Source of the DNA: JAGQWW01 sp041392845
GTDB lineage: Bacteria; Bacteroidota; Bacteroidia; Chitinophagales; Saprospiraceae
DNA length: 64,000 bases
Reading direction: 5' to 3'
NCBI GenBank assembly: GCA_041392845.1
Contig: JAWKLG010000013.1
Location: 62,001 to 126,000, forward strand
The translations under genes and the position numbers were made by a program. This document shows, piece after piece, positions 57,161-64,000 of this stretch. The notes under the pieces were generated by a model. The model saw nothing but the letters and a program-made list of their open reading frames with translations. It was not told where the DNA came from and made no database searches. Each line of letters opens with the position of its first letter. Positions within the stretch are counted from its first letter, which is position 1.

Positions 57161-57643
57161 TTCAACATGAAGGTATGAAGAAGCATGAAGTCACATTGAC
57201 TATGATTCAGATTCCAATTCAATTCTTCTTTTTAATGTATTCTTCATGTGCCTTCATTTCTTCATGTTTTAAATTCTTTTTTTCAACATGAAGGTATGAA
57301 GAGGCATGAAGTCACATTGACTATGATTTAGATTCCAATTCCAATTCTTCTTTTTAATGAATTCTTCATGTGCCTTCATTTCTTCATGTTTTAAATCTTT
57401 TTTCAACATGAAGGTATGAAAGAGGCATGAAGTCGCATTCACCATGATTTAGGTTTCAATTCCAATTCTTCTTTTTAATGATTCTTCATATGCCTTCATT
57501 TCTTCATGTTTTATATCTTTTTTTCAACATGAAGGTAGGAAGAGGCATGAAGTCACATTGACTATGATTCAGATTCCAATTCTTCTTTTTAATGAATTCT
57601 TCATGTGCTTTCATTTCTTCATGTTTTAAAATCTTTTTTTTAG
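57161..57643. repeat. Four-copy ~121-bp tandem repeat downstream of the GxxExxY gene
   Basis: Units begin at 57161, 57282, 57402 and 57523 (each TTCAACATGAAGGTA...). Each holds a TTCAACATGAAGGTATGAAG start and a CTTCATTTCTTCATGTTTTA end that can pair, so each unit can form a long hairpin. Units differ at only a few positions. The fourth ends at about 57643. The rest of the 57155-57711 gap has nothing else. Confidence 0.93.
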
Positions 57644-57711
57644 GAAGTTGCTTGAAGTTGCTTTAGATTTGATTTGCAAGTTCAACCAGCTTAACTTCCC
57701 TTAATTTCTTA

Positions 57712-58605
57712 ATGTTTTATTTAAAAGAAACGCATAATGTAGTCCAGCAAAAGATGCCAATTCGATTACAAGAATATGGTGTTGGCATTTTTATACAATC
57801 TCCTACCAAATCTGCTTTGAAGAAAGCATTGAAGAAAGGTTATGTCCGCGTAAATGGAGCGATTGCCAGCACTGCCACCTATATAAAAGGTGGAGAAACT
57901 ATTCAACTTGAAATACCGGAAGAGGAAATTAAAGAAAAGAAAATATTCAATTTAAAACTCAAGGTAATTTATGAAGACCAATACCTGGCTGCTATACACA
58001 AACCCGCCGGCCTTTTGGTAAGTGGCAATGGCTTTAAAAGCATCAATAATGCCTTGCTCCAAAATCTGATTCCAAGTCAAGAAGCAGATGCTACCCTCCC
58101 CCACTCTGTTCACCGGCTTGATTTTCCAACCACTGGAATCTTATTGACAGGCAAAACTGCATCCTGTATTCGGGAACTCAATTCGATGTTTGAAAATAAG
58201 GAAATCAAAAAAACATACCTGGCAATCGTCATAGGAGCAATCCGTGATTCCGGACAGATATCTGATGCAATTGATGGAAAAGTTGCAGTTTCTACCTATC
58301 AAAAATTAGCCTCTGCACCTTCACCGAGATGTGGCCAACTTCATCTCTTGCGACTGGAACCCAAAACAGGCCGCAGGCACCAATTAAGAAAACATTTGGC
58401 TGAGATTGGAAACCCGATTTTGGGCGATAAGGATTATGGAAAGGAAGGATTGATTTTGAACGGAAAAGGATTGTATCTTCACGCTTACAGCTTAAGTTTT
58501 CTTCATCCCAAAACCGGAATTGAGTTGATTTTAAAGGATGATATCCCTACAAAATTTCAAAAAATATTTCCGGAAGCGGTTGCTAAACTAAAATCTGAAT
58601 CTTGA
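57712..58605 (+). CDS. RluA-family RNA pseudouridine synthase
   Basis: 297 residues. An S4-like N-terminal RNA-binding domain (SALKKALKKGYVRVNGAIASTATYIKGGETIQLEI) precedes the catalytic domain with the RluA signature HSVHRLDFPTTGILLTGKT, where Asp137 is the catalytic residue. The later motifs KKTYLAIVIGAI and LEPKTGRRHQLRKHLAEIGNPILGDKDYG also fit. Which RNA position it modifies cannot be told. Confidence 0.9.
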   Translation: MFYLKETHNVVQQKMPIRLQEYGVGIFIQSPTKSALKKALKKGYVRVNGAIASTATYIKGGETIQLEIPEEEIKEKKIFNLKLKVIYEDQYLAAIHKPAGLLVSGNGFKSINNALLQNLIPSQEADATLPHSVHRLDFPTTGILLTGKTASCIRELNSMFENKEIKKTYLAIVIGAIRDSGQISDAIDGKVAVSTYQKLASAPSPRCGQLHLLRLEPKTGRRHQLRKHLAEIGNPILGDKDYGKEGLILNGKGLYLHAYSLSFLHPKTGIELILKDDIPTKFQKIFPEAVAKLKSES

Positions 58606-58686
58606 TAATCAGCTCTAATTTCCCTTGGCTTTTCTTTCTTATCTTGGATGTCATTTGCTCTTTTCCATGTTCAAAAGCGAAACAAC

Positions 58687-59022
58687 ATGTTGCCGAATAG
58701 AAGTAGATATTATCTTTTGATAACTTTCCTTTTGGGTGCAATATTCGGGTATTTAAATTCAAACGAATCAAATCCCGGATTTTTGTTCGGTGCCGGACTT
58801 GGATTTTTAATTATTTCTTTCTTGATTGCCATCACCATACATGGTATTTTTTTATTTTTCAATTTTTATAAAAAAGGTGGGAAAGATGATAGCATATTGG
58901 ATGAAAACCTTGAAGAATATGAAATGGAATCCTTGAAAAGAAAAAAGGAAATACGTGAAAAGCCATATTTAATCACCTTTTATATATCCTTACTCCTATT
59001 TGTTTTAATGCTCTTAGGATAA
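58687..59022 (+). CDS. Small membrane protein, function unknown
   Basis: 111 residues from the Met at 58687 (an earlier Met at 58648 is possible). Three hydrophobic segments: YYLLITFLLGAIFGYL, FLFGAGLGFLIISFLIAITIHGIFLFF and, at the C-terminus, ITFYISLLLFVLMLLG, separated by a charged loop rich in Glu/Lys. No family recognised. It sits 26 bases ahead of rlmF. Confidence 0.65.
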   Translation: MLPNRSRYYLLITFLLGAIFGYLNSNESNPGFLFGAGLGFLIISFLIAITIHGIFLFFNFYKKGGKDDSILDENLEEYEMESLKRKKEIREKPYLITFYISLLLFVLMLLG

Positions 59023-59047
59023 AACAAATCACCAACCCGGGTAAAAA

Positions 59048-59965
59048 ATGGATTCGAAATCCAAACCAAAAATAAAGACAAACTTACACCCTCGGAACAA
59101 AAACAGGGAGCCTTATGATCTGGAAATTTTGAAAAAAGAATCTCCTAAACTTGTCCCATTCATTAGAACAAACCCATATGGAAATGAATCCATCGACTTT
59201 TCCAATCCTCAGGCTGTAAAAATCCTGAATCAGGCTTTGCTAAGTCACTATTATGGTATCAAAAAATGGGACTTCCCCAACGAAAATCTTTGTCCGCCCA
59301 TTCCCGGAAGGGCAGATTACCTGCATTACATCGCTGACTTACTTGCGGAATCTAATGGTGGAAAAATCCCATTGGGAAGTAATATAAAAGGTCTCGATAT
59401 TGGCACCGGAGCTACTTGCATTTATCCGATTTTGGGCGTTGCTGAATACGATTGGAATTTTATAGCTTCTGATATTGATAAGGCTTCCATTCAAAACGCA
59501 AACCAAATTTTAAAGGAAAATAATTCTTTAAAAGATAAAATTGAAATAAGGATTCAGCCTAATTCGGACCACATTTTTAAAGGGGTATTAAGTCATAAAG
59601 AACAGATTACCTTTAGTATGTGCAATCCGCCATTTCATTTGTCAAAAGAAGATGCTATAAAAGGTAGCATGAGAAAGATTAAAAATCTTACAGGAAAAAG
59701 TACCGGAGCTCCCAAACTTAATTTTAGCGGAAATTTTAATGAGTTGATTTATAAAGGCGGTGAGGCTTCTTTTATAAAAAAGATGATTTCGGAAAGCCTT
59801 GATTTTGCAAATAACTGCCAATGGTTTACTACACTTGTATCCAAAGAAAACAACCTAACTTGGATCGAAAAGCAACTCGATAAAATTGGTGCAAAAGATG
59901 TGCGCATCATAGCGATGGAAACCGGAAATAAAAAAACCAGAGTAATTGCATGGACATTTTTGTAA
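59048..59965 (+). CDS. rlmF: 23S rRNA (adenine-1618-N6)-methyltransferase
   Basis: 305 residues, SAM-dependent N6-adenine methyltransferase. N-terminal LHPRNKNREPYDLEIL, SAM-binding GLDIGTGATCIYPILG near 116-131, the acidic DIDKASIQNA, and the catalytic CNPPFH motif near 191-196, the N6-Ade type. The family's length of about 305 is met. Upstream spacing to the membrane protein gene suggests co-transcription. Confidence 0.95.
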   Translation: MDSKSKPKIKTNLHPRNKNREPYDLEILKKESPKLVPFIRTNPYGNESIDFSNPQAVKILNQALLSHYYGIKKWDFPNENLCPPIPGRADYLHYIADLLAESNGGKIPLGSNIKGLDIGTGATCIYPILGVAEYDWNFIASDIDKASIQNANQILKENNSLKDKIEIRIQPNSDHIFKGVLSHKEQITFSMCNPPFHLSKEDAIKGSMRKIKNLTGKSTGAPKLNFSGNFNELIYKGGEASFIKKMISESLDFANNCQWFTTLVSKENNLTWIEKQLDKIGAKDVRIIAMETGNKKTRVIAWTFL

Positions 59966-60131
59966 TTTCCTAAAACTTATACTTCTAAAAACTAAATTTT
60001 AAAAACAGATTTCCGCCCCAAACTCAGATCCTTAGCACAAAATCCTCCATTCTTTCCCTAGGTATATAATCATTTCTTATATTGAGTTTGATTTTTCACC
60101 CGAGATTAAAAACCATTAAAAAAACCTCTTT

Positions 60132-62048
60132 ATGAAAAGAATTTTTACCTCTCTTTTTGTACTATTTGTTTCATTATTTGGATTACAAAATTCTTCAATA
60201 GCCCAGGGAAACCTTTGGGACGTTCAATTTAACTATGACCTCGCAGCAGCTACACCAGTAGGACAAGGAACCGCAGGTATGGCAGCTGTTACCTTTGTCA
60301 ATGACGAGTTTTGGATTTCAAAATGGGCCAGTGATACTCTGATACGAATGGACAAAGATGGAAACTGGATTGAATCATTTACCATTGCCGGATTGACCGG
60401 TACCAGAGCTTTAACCTGGGATGGGACCTATCTTTATGCAAGTAATAATTCTCCGACCATTTACAGAATTGATCCTGCAACAAAGACACTTGCTCCTCCC
60501 CACATCACTACAACCTTCCAACAAGTTAGGATGTGTACCTATGATTCAACTGCAAATAACAACGCAGGAGGATTCTGGGTAAGTAATTTCAATACAGACA
60601 TCAATCTGTTTGGAATGGACGGAACCTTCTTGCGTTCCATTCGCGCAACTACACACCTTCAAACCGGAATGTACGGTGGTGCTATTGATTATGAAACTGG
60701 TGGTGCAACTAGTCTGTGGATTTTCAGCCAGTCTCCACCTAATAATGTGACCATTGCCCAAATCGAATTGACTTTGGGTGCACCAACAGGCATATCCAGA
60801 GATGCAAAAATTGATGTTTCAGCAAATGTAAGCGGTCAATTAGCGGGTGGGATGTTTGTTTCTGATCAAATTGTACCTGGAGAAAGAACCCTCGGTGGTG
60901 TCCTTCAGGGTACTCCTAACAGGCTATTTGGTTACACACTTGCTGAACCTGCAAGTCTGGATTACAATATGGATGGATTCAAAGCTGCCGCAGGATATAC
61001 TCAGGTACCGATGGACCATGCAGGAAATATGAGTTTCTCTGCAAGTCTTTCCAACACTGGTTTGGATCCTATAGCTACTCCCCGTTTGGTTGTTGAAATC
61101 TCTTCAAACGGAAGTGTTGTTTGGGCAGACTCTACAGATGGTTCTAACCTGACAACAGGAAATACAGTAGACCTTAGTGTAGGAGGATTTACACCTGCAG
61201 CCATGGGAGACTATACTGCAACAGGTACCTTTAAAACTCCCGGGCAAATGGCAAGTTCTATATCCGGAACAGATGTAGGAACTTTCGAATTTTCAGTAAC
61301 AGATTCCACTTTTGCAAGAGATGATAATATTTCTGTGGGCGCACCCGGATATGCTGTATCAAGCGTTGATTGGGGGTATGCGACTGTAAATTATGATGTT
61401 GCTGTAAATGATACGCTTTCTTCTGTTTGGATTAGAATAGAAAATCCTATTGATGGAGATACTACCTGGGCTATAGTTGCGGCAACGACCAATGGTGCTC
61501 CAAACTTTGTCATTGCAGAAGGTATACCTGTTATTATTCAGGCAGGTGTTAACGAGTATTTACTTCCAATTTCAGGAGGCGTTGAACTGGCTCCTGGCAC
61601 CTATGGAATAGGTTGTTATGAAGGTGCAAATACTACCATCAACCTTTCCCAATCTCAGAATTATGTTACACAGGGAGTAAACTTCTACTACACTCCGACT
61701 GCAGGTTGGAATCAATCCGGTATTCAAACTGCCAGATTCATCCGTCCTAACTTTGGTCAGCCTAGAATTTATGTAGGTACCAATGATTTGTATTCAGGTG
61801 AGGGCATTTCAATGTTCCCTAACCCTGTACAAGACAACCTTCATTTCCAATTCGAATTTGAAGAAATGCAGGAAGTGAGTGTACAAATCACCAACTCAGT
61901 AGGACAGGTTGTTAGAAGAGAAAACTTTGGTCGACTGCAAGCGCAGGTGAATACCATCAATCTTTCTGACCAGACTCCTGGTGTTTACTTCGTAAACTTC
62001 AATGTTGGAGGTAAATACTACAGTTCCAGAATTGTATTGACGAAATAA
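60132..62048 (+). CDS. T9SS-exported protein with propeller-like N-terminus
   Basis: 638 residues with a signal peptide (MKRIFTSLFVLFVSLFGLQNSSIAQ). Residues about 30-260 read like NHL/glutamine-cyclotransferase propeller blades (VTFVNDEFWISKWASDTLIRMDKDGNWIESFTI, GTYLYASNNSPTIYRIDPATK). The middle (DHAGNMSFSASLSNTGLDP, VVEISSNGSVVWADS) is CARDB-like. The end (SMFPNPVQDNLHFQFEF to YYSSRIVLTK) is a T9SS sorting domain. No enzymatic residues recognised. Confidence 0.86.
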   Translation: MKRIFTSLFVLFVSLFGLQNSSIAQGNLWDVQFNYDLAAATPVGQGTAGMAAVTFVNDEFWISKWASDTLIRMDKDGNWIESFTIAGLTGTRALTWDGTYLYASNNSPTIYRIDPATKTLAPPHITTTFQQVRMCTYDSTANNNAGGFWVSNFNTDINLFGMDGTFLRSIRATTHLQTGMYGGAIDYETGGATSLWIFSQSPPNNVTIAQIELTLGAPTGISRDAKIDVSANVSGQLAGGMFVSDQIVPGERTLGGVLQGTPNRLFGYTLAEPASLDYNMDGFKAAAGYTQVPMDHAGNMSFSASLSNTGLDPIATPRLVVEISSNGSVVWADSTDGSNLTTGNTVDLSVGGFTPAAMGDYTATGTFKTPGQMASSISGTDVGTFEFSVTDSTFARDDNISVGAPGYAVSSVDWGYATVNYDVAVNDTLSSVWIRIENPIDGDTTWAIVAATTNGAPNFVIAEGIPVIIQAGVNEYLLPISGGVELAPGTYGIGCYEGANTTINLSQSQNYVTQGVNFYYTPTAGWNQSGIQTARFIRPNFGQPRIYVGTNDLYSGEGISMFPNPVQDNLHFQFEFEEMQEVSVQITNSVGQVVRRENFGRLQAQVNTINLSDQTPGVYFVNFNVGGKYYSSRIVLTK

Positions 62049-62097
62049 TAAGAGCGGGAGGCGGTACACGGTTTGAGGTGTACGGTTTTTCGAATAT

Positions 62098-62136
62098 AAA
62101 AAGGTAATCCGGGGTAAAACTTGGGTTACCTTTTTT
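62098..62136 (+). terminator. Terminator after the T9SS gene
   Basis: AAAAAGGTAA (62098-62107) pairs with TTACCTTTTTT (62126-62136). It lies 50 bases after the stop. Confidence 0.78.
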
Positions 62137-62140
62137 AAAT

Positions 62141-62190
62141 GACGAATTACGAGTTACAAGTGACGAGTTACAAGTGACGAGTGACGAGTG
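62141..62190. repeat. 7-bp tandem repeat (GACGAGT/TACAAGT)
   Basis: Seven heptamers in a row alternating GACGAGT, TACAAGT and related forms, in the gap after the T9SS gene. Confidence 0.85.
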
Positions 62191-62219
62191 ATTGAAGATC
62201 AATTGACTACCCCATCACG

Positions 62220-62255
62220 AATGGTAGGTCAAGGGCATGCCCTTGACCTACCATT
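62220..62255. repeat. Perfect 36-nt palindrome
   Basis: Two 18-bp arms with no spacer, centred at GGGCATGCCC. It forms a very stable cruciform or RNA hairpin. No T run follows, so not a simple terminator. The rest of the 62049-62410 gap has no gene. Confidence 0.93.
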
Positions 62256-62410
62256 CTAGGACGATTTTAGGTTTTTATTTTTCACGATATCTTTTCCTTT
62301 TACAAAGACATAGAATTAGGGAATTACAAATGGATTGAGGTACGAAAAGCTTGATAAAACCACAACAAATTAAAGTTCAAAATCCAGCTTTAGCCTCCGA
62401 GTCCAGGCTA

Positions 62411-62742
62411 CTACCATACTTGATGAAAGTCTTTTTCCTTGTAAACTTTTTCCATCTTCTCAAACCCGATTTCCTTTTTCTTTCCAAACAAACGAAACAA
62501 GATTCCAAGTGGAGTTAGAATCAAAAAGAAGATAATTCCTAATAAAATAGGATTCATAAAGGTTTGGAGAATTTTGGTGAAGCTTTTCAAAATTGATGAT
62601 TCAGGTTTTTTAAAAATGGAAGGAACCAGCAGGAAATGAGATAAATGGCGGCAATTAATAGAACCCAAATCTCATTTGAGAGGTACCAAAAAAATACAAA
62701 GGCCAAGGCTGAAATCAAGATATCTCTATTTGCTTCCTTCAT
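62411..62742 (-). pseudogene. SxtJ-family membrane protein, frameshifted
   Basis: Minus strand from Met at 62742 (MKEANRDILISALAFVFFWYLS, NEIWVLLIAAIYLI), then a frame change near 62634, then FLLVPSIFKKPESSIL and FMNPILLGIIFFLILTPLGI to the stop at 62411. Joined, it is about 110 residues with three membrane helices and matches the SxtJ membrane protein that accompanies carbamoyltransferases. One extra T in a homopolymer near 62634 would restore the frame, so the gene may be intact in the organism. Confidence 0.72.
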
Positions 62743-62895
62743 TTTAAAAAGGGAATAAATGAAAGGAGAAAGTCCGGTTGCAGCTCCAAAAATCAGGATA
62801 AGACCTATGAAGACCAGAATAAGAATGACAGGAGCCAGCCAGAATTTTTTGCGGTTCTTGAGATAGCCCCATAAGTCAGTAAGCAAGTCTATCAT
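62743..62895 (-). CDS. DUF5989 small membrane protein, apparently fused to SxtJ
   Basis: About 50 residues: LWGYLKNRKKFWLAPVILILVFIG then GLSPFIYSLF. This is the DUF5989 pattern, a single membrane span with a basic start. As written it runs on in frame into the next gene (SLFKMKEANRD); one extra T before AAAATG would give the usual stop. It begins immediately after the carbamoyltransferase stop. Confidence 0.78.
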
Positions 62896-64000
62896 TTAGT
62901 AGATTTTGAAAGACGAAATTTCCAATGCACAAAATATCAATATTTGTTTCATTAAAACAATGCCAGGCATCAGCCAGGGAACATACGATAGGTTCACCAT
63001 TGGTATTAAAACTGGTATTGATGAGGATCCATCTCCGGATTGCTTTCTCATTTCAAGTAACAAGTTAAATAAAGGATGATTTCCATCTTCAACCACTTGG
63101 AGTCGAGATGAAAAGTCAACATGACTGATAGCCTGAAATTTTGAACGCGAATTAGCTAACTTTTGATTCAATATAAGTTCAGAAAAGTTATCGGGCATTT
63201 CTTCCCTGAATTCCGGCTTCAACTTTTTGACAAATTGCATGTAAGAGCTTCAAAATCACAATCAAAATATTTCACCGCCTCTTCCTTCAACATCACAGGA
63301 GCAAAAGGACGGAAATCTTCTCTGAACTTGACTTTGAGGTTGAGCTTTGTTGCATATCAGGTGAAGCAGGGTTTGCAAGAATACTTCGTGCTCCCAATGC
63401 CCGGGGCCCAAATTCCATCCTGCCTTGTACCCAGCCAATAACTCTATCCTTTAGAATTTCACCTGCGATGAAAGCATTCCTTTCTTCTTTTAAATCAAAA
63501 ATCAAAGTTTTTAAATTCTCATTTTTACAAAAATCCAAAACCTCCCCTTTCAGATATCATAGGACCAAGAAGCGCATTTTTCATAGCATCCTTACCTATA
63601 CCCATTCTTTCCTTTTCTTCTTTCTTAGAAAAATAATAAGCCAATGCTGCTCCCAAAGCGCCACCTGCATCGCCAGCCGCGGGTTGAACCCAGATATTTT
63701 TAAAAAGTCCTGCTTCTTGAATTTTACCATTGGCAACACAATTCAAGGCGACCCCTCCTGCCAGGCACAGGTTGCTACTACCACAAATCTCCTTTGCAGT
63801 ATTTGCCATTTTTAAAATAACCTCCTCACTTATGGTTTGGATGGCCAAAGCAAGGTTTGCATGACTTTGTTGAATTGGATCATAGATTCCGTTTTTTCAG
63901 GCCAAACAAAGTTTCCCATTTTTATCAGAAACCATTTTCAACCCATATTCAAAGCTGAAGGCTTTTCTATGGAGCTGAATCGAACCATCCTCAAAAATCT
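62896..64000 (-). pseudogene. Carbamoyltransferase (NodU/CmcH type), frameshifted, 5' end outside window
   Basis: Minus strand. Going 5' to 3': SFEYGLKMVSDKNGKLCLA near 63900-63960, IQTISEEVILKMANTAKE, LCLAGGVALNCVANGKI and VQPAAGDAGGALGAALA (63525-63848), GWVQGRMEFGPRALGARSILA (63293-63460), and HVDFSSRLQVVEDGNHP with a tail to 62896. At least three frame changes are needed. These are the Kae1-like and C-terminal YrdC-like segments of O-carbamoyltransferases, which move a carbamoyl group from carbamoyl phosphate to sugars or polyketide products. The frame breaks may be consensus errors. Confidence 0.78.

Noticed and set aside
57161..57643. CRISPR array
   Set aside because: The units are nearly identical over their whole 121 bp, with no variable spacers, and no cas genes are present.

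Overview
The window looks like a chromosomal segment of a Bacteroidota bacterium, most likely of the Saprospiria type. The support is several proteins with a type IX secretion (T9SS) C-terminal sorting domain (PNP motif followed by a short beta-sandwich tail), a TonB-dependent receptor, Bacteroidota-style promoters (TTG then TAnnTTTG, clearest ahead of tRNA-Phe), AT-rich intergenic DNA, and a eukaryote-like citrate synthase. The species cannot be named from the sequence alone.

Layout. 1-6.5 kb is core metabolism: the 3' end of a saccharopine dehydrogenase gene, peptidase T, a small secreted protein, citrate synthase, GcvH and ArgS. 6.7-13 kb holds a TolB-like/TPR/AraC-type regulator, an AlkD-like DNA glycosylase, a retropepsin-like protease, a permease and an aldo/keto reductase. 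13-20.5 kb has two T9SS proteins, a LURP-one-like protein, a beta-lactamase-fold hydrolase with a small helical partner, and a repeat-rich gap. 20.9-25 kb is a same-strand run of small genes (SRPBCC, two DinB-like, zinc ribbon, DUF4937, membrane protein, methyltransferase). 25-27.8 kb is a decayed zone with an SPFH/slipin remnant and a T9SS-protein remnant. 27.8-33 kb carries a lipoprotein, tRNA-Phe, a TonB receptor and a dense repeat field. 33-46.4 kb is mostly housekeeping (SDR, UvrC, ABC-2 permease, MhpF-MhpE, NadB, prolyl oligopeptidase, thymidylate kinase, alpha/beta hydrolase). 46.5-56.3 kb has a PA-domain T9SS protein, a HipA-like kinase with DUF3037, and a tandem pair of large T9SS paralogs, the first of them broken. 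56.4-62 kb holds a DUF2892 protein, a GxxExxY protein followed by a four-copy 121-bp repeat, an RluA-type pseudouridine synthase, a small membrane protein, RlmF and another T9SS protein. 62.4-64 kb is a frameshifted carbamoyltransferase-DUF5989-SxtJ cassette running off the end.

The least explained content is repetitive DNA: several families of 7-bp (and some 8-bp) degenerate tandem repeats that often start at a stop codon; a roughly 236-bp MITE-like element with 17-bp terminal inverted repeats in four copies; GC-rich hairpin families; a 121-bp tandem array; and a perfect 36-nt palindrome. The most system-like gene modules are the HipA-like kinase/DUF3037 pair, the GxxExxY gene with its repeat array, and the carbamoyltransferase-DUF5989-SxtJ trio. 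Frameshifts cluster in three patches (about 25.4-27.7, 49.8-52.3 and 62.4-64 kb). This could be true decay or poor local consensus; several cases in the last patch are consistent with a single missing base in a homopolymer.
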